Source: JANQNX01 sp040217095 (GTDB lineage: Bacteria; Pseudomonadota; Gammaproteobacteria; Eutrophobiales; Eutrophobiaceae). Taken from it: DNA of 64,000 nt. Numbering within the stretch: the first letter of the stretch is position 1; every line of letters begins with the position of its first letter. Position numbers and translations under genes: made by a program. The DNA is taken from contig OZ245888.1 of the NCBI GenBank assembly GCA_965229565.1, positions 868,001 through 932,000 of the forward strand, in the 5' to 3' direction. This document shows, piece by piece, positions 36,957 through 45,221 of the stretch. The notes under the pieces are model-generated. The model was not told the DNA's origin. It did no database searches and saw only the letters and a list, made by a program, of their open reading frames with translations.

Positions 36957-37826
36957 CTAAACCAGCTTGTGAATTGCCTCGCCCAGATCGGCCGGCGATT
37001 TTACTGTCTTAACATTGGCATCCTGTAGTGCTGAAAATTTGTCTTCTGCAGTTCCTTTTCCGCCAGAGATAATTGCCCCGGCATGTCCCATGCGTTTACC
37101 AGGCGGTGCGGTGACACCGGCAATATATCCCACCACTGGCTTGGTGACGTTCTCCTTGATAAACCTGGCGGCCTCTTCTTCAGCGGTGCCGCCGATTTCG
37201 CCTACCATGATGATACCCTTTGTGTCCGGATCTTCCTGAAACAGGCCTAGGCAATCAATAAAGTTCATGCCATGAATAGGGTCTCCGCCAATACCGACAC
37301 AAGTACTTTGTCCGAGCCCATTCTGCGTTGTTTGATGCACGGCCTCGTAGGTCAAGGTTCCTGAACGCGACACTATGCCGATACTACCTGGCTTATGAAT
37401 ATTACCAGGCATGATCCCGATCTTGCATTGTCCAGGCGTGATCACACCTGGACAATTTGGCCCAATGAGACGAATGCCTGGTAGCCTTTCAAGATAGGCA
37501 CGCACCTTCACCATATCGATAACCGGGATACCTTCCGTAATGCAGACAATAATTTCTATTCCTGCCTCGGCGGCCTCGGTAATGGCCTCTGCGGCGTAGG
37601 CGGCTGGTACCATGATCATGGTGGCATTGGCCCCTGTCGTTTTTACAGCATCGGCCACGGTGTCAAACACCGGTTTACCCAGGTGGTTTTCACCTCCACG
37701 TCCCGGAGTAACGCCACCTACAACCTGCGTTCCGTAATCAATGGCTTGTTCAGCATGAAACGTTCCCTGGCGTCCGGTAAACCCCTGCACGAGTACTTTT
37801 GTATTCTTGTCGATAAGTATGGACAT
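36957..37826 (-). CDS. sucD: Succinyl-CoA synthetase alpha subunit
   Basis: SucD with SucC converts succinyl-CoA to succinate with ATP or GTP formation in the TCA cycle. The 289-residue protein has the CoA-binding GFTGRQGTFHAEQAI, the phosphohistidine loop GHAGAIISGGKGTAEDK, and GPNCPGVITPG. The ATG overlaps the last base of sucC. The pair is not next to sucAB or sdh genes here. Confidence 0.97.
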   Translation of the reverse strand: MSILIDKNTKVLVQGFTGRQGTFHAEQAIDYGTQVVGGVTPGRGGENHLGKPVFDTVADAVKTTGANATMIMVPAAYAAEAITEAAEAGIEIIVCITEGIPVIDMVKVRAYLERLPGIRLIGPNCPGVITPGQCKIGIMPGNIHKPGSIGIVSRSGTLTYEAVHQTTQNGLGQSTCVGIGGDPIHGMNFIDCLGLFQEDPDTKGIIMVGEIGGTAEEEAARFIKENVTKPVVGYIAGVTAPPGKRMGHAGAIISGGKGTAEDKFSALQDANVKTVKSPADLGEAIHKLV

Positions 37827-38995
37827 CAGTTTTTACCTCCTGCTGCTGCTACTGCTTTTGTTGCAGCATCGGTCAGGTCATCTGCAGTAGTGATAGTGAG
37901 TCCACTGTCTGCCAGTTTCTTTTTTCCTTCGTCTACATTGGTCCCTTCCAGTCTTACCACTACCGGAACATTAACACCCACTTCCTTGACTGCCTGAATA
38001 ATGCCTTCGGCAATCAGGTCGCAGCGCACGATACCACCAAAAATATTGACCAGTATTGCCTGCACGTTGCCATCTGACACGATTAGCTTGAACGCTTCAG
38101 CAACACGATCGGCAGTTGCTCCACCTCCGACATCCAGGAAGTTGGCAGGCTCACCACCATGCAATTTAATGATGTCCATAGTGGCCATAGCCAGTCCGGC
38201 ACCGTTAACCATACAGGCAATATTTCCATCCAGGGTGACGTAGTTCAGGTCAAAGCGCTTGGCGATACTTTCTTTCTCATCTTCCTGGGAAGGGTCACGC
38301 CATTCTTCCAGGTGTGATTGTCTAAACAATGCGTTGTCATCGATAGATATCTTTGCATCCAGGGCCTCGAGATCCCCGTTGCCATTGATGGTCAACGGGT
38401 TAATTTCCACCAGGCTTAGATCTTTCTGGGTGAATAATGCGTAGAGGCCATGCAGAATAGTGGTTAATTGCCCGCGTTGGCGATCATCAAGGCCGAGTGC
38501 AAAGCCGATGCGGCGGCATTGGTGATTTTGCAGGCCAAGCACCGGGTCAATGAAAATGCTGATAATCTTTTCCGGGGTTGAGGCGGCCACTTCCTCGATG
38601 TCCATGCCACCTTCCGTAGATGCCATGATGGCAATGCGCCGACTTCCCCGATCAACGACCATTCCAAGGTATAGCTCGTTGGCTATTTCCGAGACAGTGG
38701 AGACAAGGACGCAGTTAACGGGTTGGCCCGAGGGGGCTGATTGCTTGGTAATCAATCGACTCTGGAGCATTTTCTTGGCAACGGCCTCTACTTCTTCGAT
38801 GCTTTTGACTATTTTTACACCGCCAGCCTTGCCACGCCCGCCAGCATGAACCTGGGCCTTGATGACCCACTGTTCGCCACCTAGCTCGGCAGCGTAGCGA
38901 ACCGCATCCTTGATGGAATGGGCGGGTTTTCCGGGAGGCACATTGATGCCATAGTCTTCAAATAGTTTTTTAGCCTGATATTCATGTAAGTTCAT
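37826..38995 (-). CDS. sucC: Succinyl-CoA synthetase beta subunit
   Basis: SucC is the ATP-grasp subunit that binds nucleotide and succinate. The 389-residue protein begins MNLHEYQAKKLFEDYGI, has KAQVHAGGRGKAGGVK near residue 46, and the C-terminal NIFGGIVRCDLIAEGI and VRLEGTNVDEGK. It precedes sucD with a one-base overlap. A good sigma-70 promoter is upstream. Confidence 0.97.
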   Translation of the reverse strand: MNLHEYQAKKLFEDYGINVPPGKPAHSIKDAVRYAAELGGEQWVIKAQVHAGGRGKAGGVKIVKSIEEVEAVAKKMLQSRLITKQSAPSGQPVNCVLVSTVSEIANELYLGMVVDRGSRRIAIMASTEGGMDIEEVAASTPEKIISIFIDPVLGLQNHQCRRIGFALGLDDRQRGQLTTILHGLYALFTQKDLSLVEINPLTINGNGDLEALDAKISIDDNALFRQSHLEEWRDPSQEDEKESIAKRFDLNYVTLDGNIACMVNGAGLAMATMDIIKLHGGEPANFLDVGGGATADRVAEAFKLIVSDGNVQAILVNIFGGIVRCDLIAEGIIQAVKEVGVNVPVVVRLEGTNVDEGKKKLADSGLTITTADDLTDAATKAVAAAGGKN

Positions 38996-39032
38996 GATTT
39001 AGCCTTGTAAAATGGTCGGAGAATTGTAGCTG

Positions 39033-39060
39033 ATAATACAAAATACATGTTACATATCAA
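39033..39060 (-). promoter_or_regulatory. Probable sigma-70 promoter of sucCD
   Basis: On the minus strand TTGATA, a 16-base spacer and TATTAT match five of six consensus bases in each box. The -10 box ends about 38 bases before the sucC ATG. The rest of the 165-base divergent gap to pilS shows no clear + strand promoter to me. Confidence 0.5.
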
Positions 39061-39160
39061 ATAAACAAAGGTAGTCTAACAAAACATTATAGAGCAACTA
39101 TCTAGTTTAGCCGACACGCATGTGATTTTAGACCTGACCACTGATTGATTTACATATCCG

Positions 39161-40792
39161 ATGACTATAGCAATAAAAGCATATAATGGCCCGAGAGACT
39201 TTCGGCCGATAAGCTGGAGGGCCCTGCAGTATTTCAATATCTATCGAATCCTGCTGGCGGGCCTGTTTGTAGCGCTAATTCATATCGGGCAATTGCCAAG
39301 ACCGCTGGGTGTACTTGATGTGCGCCTGTTTAATATTGTTGCGCATTCCTACCTCGTTATTGCCATCCTGTTCTCGATATTTATTTATTTACAGATACCT
39401 CGTTACTACTTGCAAATAGCGATTCATGCGCTGTTCGACATTATTATTTTGAGCCTGATGATGTATTCCAGCAATGGCCTTAGCAGCGGCTTTGGCATGT
39501 TGCTGGTCATCGCTGTGGCCGGTGGCAGTATTCTCCGGGCTGGCAAGATTGCTATCCTGTTTGCAGCGATTGCCTCTATTGCCGTGCTCGCCCATGAGCT
39601 ATATGTTCAGTTTTTCCTGCTGGTTTACAATGTTAATTACATTCACGCCGGCATCCTCGGCGCGACATTTTTTATTACAGCAATCATAGGCAACCTGCTC
39701 TCTGCCAGGGTAAGAGAATCTGAAGCCCTTGCAGAACAGCAGGCCCAGGAAATCTCGGAATTGGCGGAGCTGAACGAACATATAGTTCAGCGCATGCAGT
39801 CGGGAATTGTTGTCCTCGATCATAATTTAAAACCTCTCCTGATCAATGAATCGGCAAGCAGATTGCTGAAACAGAAGGAGAATACAGGTGATAATACTGT
39901 TGAACAGGTAACCTCGAAGCTCAATGTCCATATAGAAAAGTGGTTGCAGGATGAAAGCAACTACATGGTGATAATCAAGCCCGAGAATAGTGAACTTGAA
40001 GTCCAGGCATCGTTCATCAGGCTTGCCTATGGTTCGAGTTACCAGATACTCGTCTTCCTGGAGGATATAGCCAGTATTCGCCAGCGTGCACAGCAATTGA
40101 AGCTGGCCTCCCTGGGCAGATTGGCGGCGAGTATTGCTCATGAAATTCGTAACCCGTTAGGCGCGATTAATCATGCCGGGCAGCTGCTGCACGAATCCGA
40201 CAAGTTGTCCCGTGAAGATTTGCGGCTGGTAGAGATAATTAATGAACATTCGACCAGGGTGAATAGTATTATCGAAAACGTGCTTAGTATCAGCAAGCGT
40301 GGCCAGACTTCCCCCGAACGCATACCCTTGTCGTCATGGTTGAAGAAATTTATCGAGGAAATCAAGGCCAGGTACAAGCTGGATGCGGAACATGTCGAGC
40401 TGAATATTGAAGACGAACAATTACGGATCAATATAGATCCTGTTCAATTGCATCAGGTCTTGTGGAATTTATGTGAGAATGCGCTCAGGTATTCAACCGG
40501 CAAACCACTGCTCGCAATTCATTGCGGTATCGATACGAATTACCAGCGTCCTTACATAGATATAATTGATAATGGAACCGGCATACCCGAGAATATCAGG
40601 GAGAGTTTATTTGAACCCTTTTTTACAACTGAAACAGAGGGTTCCGGACTGGGGCTTTATCTTGCGCGTGAAATTTGCGAGGCAAACTCTGCAAATCTAC
40701 ATCTACTGAAAAGTACTGAAGCAGGCACAACATTCAGGATTATATTTACCCATGCCAACAAGCAAAATTTGATAGTGAATCAGGATGTCTAA
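39161..40792 (+). CDS. pilS: Sensor histidine kinase PilS
   Basis: PilS is the membrane sensor that controls PilR and pilin transcription. The 543-residue protein has six hydrophobic helices in the first 185 residues, a PAS-like domain (about 200-310), the phospho-acceptor SIAHEIRNPLGAINHAGQ near residue 326, and a HATPase domain with LWNLCENALRYS (N box), DNGTGIPENI and GSGLGLYLA. It overlaps pilR by 8 bases, and pilin genes lie 3 kb downstream, so the PilS assignment is firm. Confidence 0.94.
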   Translation: MTIAIKAYNGPRDFRPISWRALQYFNIYRILLAGLFVALIHIGQLPRPLGVLDVRLFNIVAHSYLVIAILFSIFIYLQIPRYYLQIAIHALFDIIILSLMMYSSNGLSSGFGMLLVIAVAGGSILRAGKIAILFAAIASIAVLAHELYVQFFLLVYNVNYIHAGILGATFFITAIIGNLLSARVRESEALAEQQAQEISELAELNEHIVQRMQSGIVVLDHNLKPLLINESASRLLKQKENTGDNTVEQVTSKLNVHIEKWLQDESNYMVIIKPENSELEVQASFIRLAYGSSYQILVFLEDIASIRQRAQQLKLASLGRLAASIAHEIRNPLGAINHAGQLLHESDKLSREDLRLVEIINEHSTRVNSIIENVLSISKRGQTSPERIPLSSWLKKFIEEIKARYKLDAEHVELNIEDEQLRINIDPVQLHQVLWNLCENALRYSTGKPLLAIHCGIDTNYQRPYIDIIDNGTGIPENIRESLFEPFFTTETEGSGLGLYLAREICEANSANLHLLKSTEAGTTFRIIFTHANKQNLIVNQDV

Positions 40793-42107
40793 ACTTGCAC
40801 TTATAATTGATGATGAACCGGATATCCGCGAATTGCTCGATATTACCCTGACGCGTATGTCTATCAATAGTCATTGTGCCGAAAATCTCAACGCGGCACG
40901 TGAGTTACTCAGGAATAATGAATATGATATCTGCCTGACAGACATGAAATTACCGGATGGCAACGGTGTCGAGTTTGTCAGTGAAATACTTGCTAAATAT
41001 CCAAACCTTCCTGTAGCAGTTATAACGGCGCATGGCAGCATGGACACGGCCATAAGCGCCTTGAAGAACGGTGCATTTGATTTTCTAACCAAACCGGTTG
41101 ACCTGAATATACTCAGGTCACTGATTACTGACGCATTAAACCTGGCTGAACAGAAAATATCCGCTGACCAGGCGCTGATTGGCAAAAGCTCTGCAATCAC
41201 CTCGCTACGGGCAAAGATCAGTAAACTATCACGCAGTCAGGCACCAATTTACGTGAGCGGTGAGTCTGGTGTCGGTAAGGAACTGGTATCACGTTTAATT
41301 CATAATATGGGCGCACGTTCAGGCTTTCCTTTTGTGCCTGTTAACTGTGGTGCGATTCCCCATGAATTAATGGAGAGCGAGTTTTTTGGCCATAAAAAGG
41401 GCAGTTTTACCGGCGCCGTGGCTGACAAGGATGGACTTTTCCAGGCTGCCGAGGGTGGCACGCTGTTTCTGGATGAGATTGCCGATTTACCACAGAACAT
41501 ACAGGTCAAGCTGCTTAGATCGATACAGGAGAAGAAAATACGTCCAATTGGCGCACAACATGAAGTGTCGGTAAATGTGCGTATTTTAAGCGCGACACAT
41601 AAAAACCTGGCAGAGTTGGTGGATAAAGGTATTTTCAGACAAGACCTGTTCTATCGAATTAATGTAATTGAACTGAATGTACCTCCATTACGAGAGAGAC
41701 GTGATGACATCCCTTTGCTGGCGAACCATATAATGTCGCGATTGACTACAGACATGGATTTAGAACATGTTTCACTTTCCGACGCCGCATTACAGTCGTT
41801 GATGACATACGATTTCCCGGGCAATATCAGGGAGCTTGAAAATATTCTGGAACGCGCAATTACCATGAGCGAGGGTGGAGTTATTGAAGCCAGTGATATC
41901 ATACGTGAAGGAAATGCGAGTGGTATGAAGTCAGTGACGTCCATGGCAAGCAGCATGAATCTTGAACAGTACCTGGCTGATATAGAAAAGCAGGTCATCC
42001 TGGAAGCACTGGACAAAACCAAATGGAATAAAACTGCAGCAGCAAAGTTGCTTGGCATCAGTTTCAGGGCATTGCGTTACAGGCTGGATAAACTCGGCCT
42101 GGATTAA
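40785..42107 (+). CDS. pilR: Sigma-54 dependent response regulator PilR
   Basis: PilR activates sigma-54 transcription of the major pilin. The 440-residue protein has a receiver domain (IIDDEPDIRE acidic pocket, phospho-Asp in CLTDMKLPDG), an AAA+ domain with Walker A GESGVGKE, the sigma-54 contact loop GSFTGA (Ser in the second position of GAFTGA), Walker B GGTLFLDEI, and a Fis-type HTH at the end (KTAAAKLLGISFRALRYRL). A fitting sigma-54 promoter is found before the first pilin gene. Confidence 0.96.
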   Translation: MSKLALIIDDEPDIRELLDITLTRMSINSHCAENLNAARELLRNNEYDICLTDMKLPDGNGVEFVSEILAKYPNLPVAVITAHGSMDTAISALKNGAFDFLTKPVDLNILRSLITDALNLAEQKISADQALIGKSSAITSLRAKISKLSRSQAPIYVSGESGVGKELVSRLIHNMGARSGFPFVPVNCGAIPHELMESEFFGHKKGSFTGAVADKDGLFQAAEGGTLFLDEIADLPQNIQVKLLRSIQEKKIRPIGAQHEVSVNVRILSATHKNLAELVDKGIFRQDLFYRINVIELNVPPLRERRDDIPLLANHIMSRLTTDMDLEHVSLSDAALQSLMTYDFPGNIRELENILERAITMSEGGVIEASDIIREGNASGMKSVTSMASSMNLEQYLADIEKQVILEALDKTKWNKTAAAKLLGISFRALRYRLDKLGLD

Positions 42108-42208
42108 AATACAAACATTAGCCCGGTATTTTTAATTTATTCAACTATTGAAATCATCTTTGTATTAAGCAAGACAAGTTATCAAAACATCTAGAATCCA
42201 TCAGTGTA

Positions 42209-43825
42209 ATGTCAAATCGCACTTTTTATATAACCTCGGTAGTATTTTTCGTTCTCGCTTTTTGCTTTTTATATAGTATTTCCTATGACAATAGGGCAGT
42301 AGGGTTACTTTCAGACGATGCGCTGTATTTGATCATGGCGGATTTTTACTCTCCCTGGGTAGAAACCCTGGATTACGTGCAGGCATTTGTCAGTGTGACT
42401 ATACACTTCCCTCCGTTATATTCATTGTTTCTCGGAATATTAGGAGCAGGCTCCGAAAATCCGGAGTACGCGTTCCTGTTAAATACGCTTTGTTTATCAG
42501 TCGCACTTTTTATTGTTGTTATCTGGCTCAAAAAAGAAACAGAAAATGTTGCACTGGCCTATACCGTGGCCACGCTAACCCTGGTTCTTCCTACACTATT
42601 ACTCCTCTCACAGGAGCTGTGGAGCGAATTTCTTTTTATGGTGTTCTTTTACCTGTTTCTTTATGTGTTCTCACATAAAGAAATGCAAAAAGAGCACTTT
42701 TTTCTGTGTGCATTGCTTGCAGGCTTGATGACACTGACCAGGAGTATTGGTCTGAGCGTTGTGATTGCGTATTCAATGTATCTGCTCTATAAGCGCCCCC
42801 GGTATTTCTGGGTTTACCTGGCTGTCGCTATATCCCCGTTTATTTATCTGAAATTTAAATCCAGTTCAAACCCGTTCCGTGAAAACTACGTGGATGCATT
42901 TAAAGCGCGCGTGCCGGATTTATTCAATACCAATATATTCGACTACGCTTCAGAACAGCTTGTCAGCTTATGGCAATCATGGGTATACCTATTTTCACCC
43001 ATTCAATGGTCATTATTGCCAGTACAGGTTGAAACTATAATATTAACTGTGTTGTTACTTGCGTTTTTTATTGGGTTTATCCTGCGCTTGCTGGAGCACA
43101 GGATTGATGCACTAATTGTGATAATTTATTTGGCGATTGTGGCGGTGTGGCCTTACTCAGAGGTGCGTTTTGTCAGCCGATTTTTATCCCCGTTATTACC
43201 GCTAATCTTTTTCTACAGCATACTTGGCAACCAGTTTGTATTTTCCAGACTGAAGCTGCCCAGGCATTGTTACGTAATTCCTGTTCTGGTAGTGCTGGTA
43301 ATTATTTCGTCCGATCTGCATATTTTAAAACGTGCCTATGCGTCCATGGAGCCGGAATTAAAGCCTTATTCAAGGATAAAGGAATGGTTAACTCATGTGT
43401 CTTACGAAAACGCGATATCAGAAGTAAAGACCAGGAAGCGGTACCTGGAAATCCTCAAGCAGTTACAGGACTACATTCCTGAGGACGATTGTACTTATGC
43501 AATACACCCACCTGTCACGATGCTGCATACAAAACGCATGTCAGGGTCTTATCTTGACGCTGCCTCCAGTGTCGATGAGTTGCTGGAGAGATTGCCAACC
43601 TGTAACTACATGATTGCATCGTACCTGGTAGATCATACTGAAGACTATGATGCGTACTATCCCATGGACCTGGTTTGGGATAGTGATAGATTTGAATTTT
43701 ATGCCTTTTACCTGGATGAAGAAGCAGGAAGCGAGCAGAAGAGCCAGATATTGCTGATGCTTATCAAGCGCATCGATAACGAAAGCCTTATTGACAAGAA
43801 CCGGCAGACTGGAAACAAAAAGTGA
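42209..43825 (+). CDS. Multi-spanning membrane protein, GT-C-like
   Basis: The family is not firmly recognised. The 538-residue protein has about eleven hydrophobic helices in the first 370 residues and a soluble C-terminal part (about 375-538). After the first helix comes an acidic pair in LLSDDALYLIMADFY, as in PMT/ArnT-type GT-C enzymes, then HFPPLYSLFLG and TRSIGLSVV. It lies between pilR and the pilin genes, so transfer of a lipid-linked sugar to pilin or LPS is a reasonable but untested guess. It is more AT-rich than pilR. Confidence 0.6.
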   Translation: MSNRTFYITSVVFFVLAFCFLYSISYDNRAVGLLSDDALYLIMADFYSPWVETLDYVQAFVSVTIHFPPLYSLFLGILGAGSENPEYAFLLNTLCLSVALFIVVIWLKKETENVALAYTVATLTLVLPTLLLLSQELWSEFLFMVFFYLFLYVFSHKEMQKEHFFLCALLAGLMTLTRSIGLSVVIAYSMYLLYKRPRYFWVYLAVAISPFIYLKFKSSSNPFRENYVDAFKARVPDLFNTNIFDYASEQLVSLWQSWVYLFSPIQWSLLPVQVETIILTVLLLAFFIGFILRLLEHRIDALIVIIYLAIVAVWPYSEVRFVSRFLSPLLPLIFFYSILGNQFVFSRLKLPRHCYVIPVLVVLVIISSDLHILKRAYASMEPELKPYSRIKEWLTHVSYENAISEVKTRKRYLEILKQLQDYIPEDDCTYAIHPPVTMLHTKRMSGSYLDAASSVDELLERLPTCNYMIASYLVDHTEDYDAYYPMDLVWDSDRFEFYAFYLDEEAGSEQKSQILLMLIKRIDNESLIDKNRQTGNKK

Positions 43826-43830
43826 CGTAT

Positions 43831-43849
43831 TTTGTCATCAGTTGACGAA
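43831..43849 (+). repeat. Imperfect inverted repeat upstream of pilin gene
   Basis: TTTGTCA (43831-43837) and TGACGAA (43843-43849) form arms with one mismatch, about 165 bases before the sigma-54 element. A distant activator site such as for PilR is possible, but the repeat is close to the end of the upstream gene and might be chance. Confidence 0.3.
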
Positions 43850-43948
43850 ATAGGTAAGGGTTCAGCGAGATTGTGCTATGCCCTTGATCCGGTCAACCTG
43901 CCAAACAATACTTGTATTAACAATAGCATACGTTGATAAAGCTGCTGT

Positions 43949-43969
43949 CTGGTACTTGTAAAATACCAG
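43949..43969 (+). promoter_or_regulatory. Inverted repeat upstream of sigma-54 promoter
   Basis: CTGGTA (43949-43954) and TACCAG (43964-43969) are perfect arms around 9 bases, centred near -57 from the predicted start. CTGTC just before it and TGTGTC at 43984 resemble the short TGTC-containing sites reported for PilR in Pseudomonas. Role inferred only. The rest of the 253-base gap shows no gene. Confidence 0.35.
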
Positions 43970-43988
43970 CTATGCTCGATACTGTGTC

Positions 43989-44005
43989 TTGGCACATAAC
44001 CTGCT
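43989..44005 (+). promoter_or_regulatory. Sigma-54 (-24/-12) promoter of first pilin gene
   Basis: TTGGCAC, five bases, CTGCT fits the RpoN consensus (TGGCACnnnnnTTGCT), with GG and GC 12 bases apart as required. Transcription should start near 44016, about 63 bases before the pilin start. PilR, the expected activator, is encoded 2 kb upstream. Confidence 0.85.
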
Positions 44006-44078
44006 ACAGACACAGGGCCATTATTTACACTGGACTGTAAATAATAGAATTTCTAATCCATATATATGAGGTGATATT

Positions 44079-44525
44079 GTGAAAAAGCAACTTCAAAAGG
44101 GTTTTACCCTTATCGAATTGATGATCGTGGTAGCTATTATCGGTATTCTGGCCGCTGTAGCTATTCCTTCTTACCAGGACTATACCGCTCGTGCACAGGT
44201 AACAGAGGCTGTTAACCTGGCAGCTGGTTTCAAAACCGGTCTTGCAGAATACTATGCGGATACCGGTACCTGGCCTGGTTACCTGACTGCTGTTGGTAGT
44301 ACCCTGACAGGTAAGTACGTTTCTACCACGTTCATGGCAACCGGTGCTGGCGCATCTGGTGACATTGTTGTACACGCCCAGTTCGCTGCAACCGGCGTAA
44401 ACCCAAGCATTGGTAGCTCTATCTACGCCCTGACTTCCACCGACGGTGGCAGACAGTGGACCTGTGGTAGCGGCGTGTCTGGTAACAACGTTGCCAACAA
44501 GTACCTGCCTGGTGCATGTAAGTAA
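44079..44525 (+). CDS. pilA: Type IV major pilin, first copy
   Basis: This is the probable main pilus subunit. The 148-residue prepilin has leader MKKQLQKG cut before Phe9 and the pilin helix FTLIELMIVVAIIGILAAVA with Glu5 of the mature protein. The mature form has 140 residues and two cysteines near the C-terminus (WTCGSG and GACK) that can form the D-loop disulfide. Start is GTG 44079 with GAGGTGA at 44068-44074. Codons such as GGT, GCT, TTC and AAC dominate, as in highly expressed genes. It has its own sigma-54 promoter and terminator. Confidence 0.95.
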   Translation: MKKQLQKGFTLIELMIVVAIIGILAAVAIPSYQDYTARAQVTEAVNLAAGFKTGLAEYYADTGTWPGYLTAVGSTLTGKYVSTTFMATGAGASGDIVVHAQFAATGVNPSIGSSIYALTSTDGGRQWTCGSGVSGNNVANKYLPGACK

Positions 44526-44563
44526 GCATTCTATTCGAACATTCTATGTTCAATTTGGATGAT

Positions 44564-44594
44564 AAAAGGCCGCCTTCAGGGCGGCCTTTTTTTT
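44564..44594 (+). terminator. Strong terminator after first pilin gene
   Basis: GGCCGCC (44568-44574) pairs with GGCGGCC (44580-44586) around a 5-base loop, flanked by AAAA and followed by eight T (44587-44594). It should stop most transcripts before the second pilin gene. Confidence 0.92.
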
Positions 44595-44686
44595 ACCAGG
44601 CTCTAACTGGAAGAAATGGATTTCTATAGGGATGTGTACGAACGGCCTCGCGTTAACAGGGGCTCACATTGTTCCGAGGTGATATT

Positions 44687-45139
44687 GTGAAAAAGCAAAT
44701 AGAAAAAGGTTTTACCCTGATTGAATTGATGATCGTGGTCGCGATTATCGGCATTCTTGCCGCCGTCGCTATTCCTTCTTACCAGGACTATACCGCGCGT
44801 GCGCAGGTAACCGAGGCGGTCAACCTGGCGGCTGGTTTTAAAACCGGCCTGGCAGAATACTATGCCGACGAGGGAATCTGGCCGCCCTACCTGACCACGG
44901 TTGGCAGTACCCTGACTGGTAAATATGTCTCTACTACGTTCATGGCGACCGGTGCCGGCGTTTCAGGCACGATAGTTGTCCAGGCACAGTTTGCCGCTAC
45001 CGGCGTTAACCCAAGCATTGGTGGCTCCATCTATGCCTTGCAATCTACCGATGGCGGTCGTCTGTGGGTTTGTGGCGCAAATACAAGTGGAGCCGGCAAT
45101 AACGTGGCCAATAAATACCTGCCAGGCGCTTGTAAATAG
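44687..45139 (+). CDS. Type IV pilin, second tandem copy
   Basis: This is a near-duplicate of the preceding pilin. The 150-residue prepilin has leader MKKQIEKG, the same pilin helix, a mature length of 142, and the same Cys pair (WVCGAN and GACK). Start GTG 44687 is chosen because the ribosome site and first codons (GAGGTGATATTGTGAAAAAG) are identical to copy one; an in-frame ATG-like start at 44669 is unlikely. Differences are mostly synonymous or cluster in the middle and the D-loop. Codon choice is less biased (more GGC, GCC, TTT). No clear promoter is seen in the 92 bases after the upstream terminator, so expression level is uncertain. Confidence 0.92.
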   Translation: MKKQIEKGFTLIELMIVVAIIGILAAVAIPSYQDYTARAQVTEAVNLAAGFKTGLAEYYADEGIWPPYLTTVGSTLTGKYVSTTFMATGAGVSGTIVVQAQFAATGVNPSIGGSIYALQSTDGGRLWVCGANTSGAGNNVANKYLPGACK

Positions 45140-45159
45140 GGACATTGCCTGGCAACCGT

Positions 45160-45188
45160 AAAAAGCCGCCATCAGGCGGCTTTTTTTT
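45160..45188 (+). terminator. Strong terminator after second pilin gene
   Basis: GCCGCC (45165-45170) pairs with GGCGGC (45175-45180) around ATCA, with A-run before and eight T after (45181-45188). The downstream membrane protein gene starts 33 bases later and must use read-through or its own start site. Confidence 0.92.
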
Positions 45189-45221
45189 ATTTCCAACCTT
45201 ATTAAAGATAAACTATCTTCC

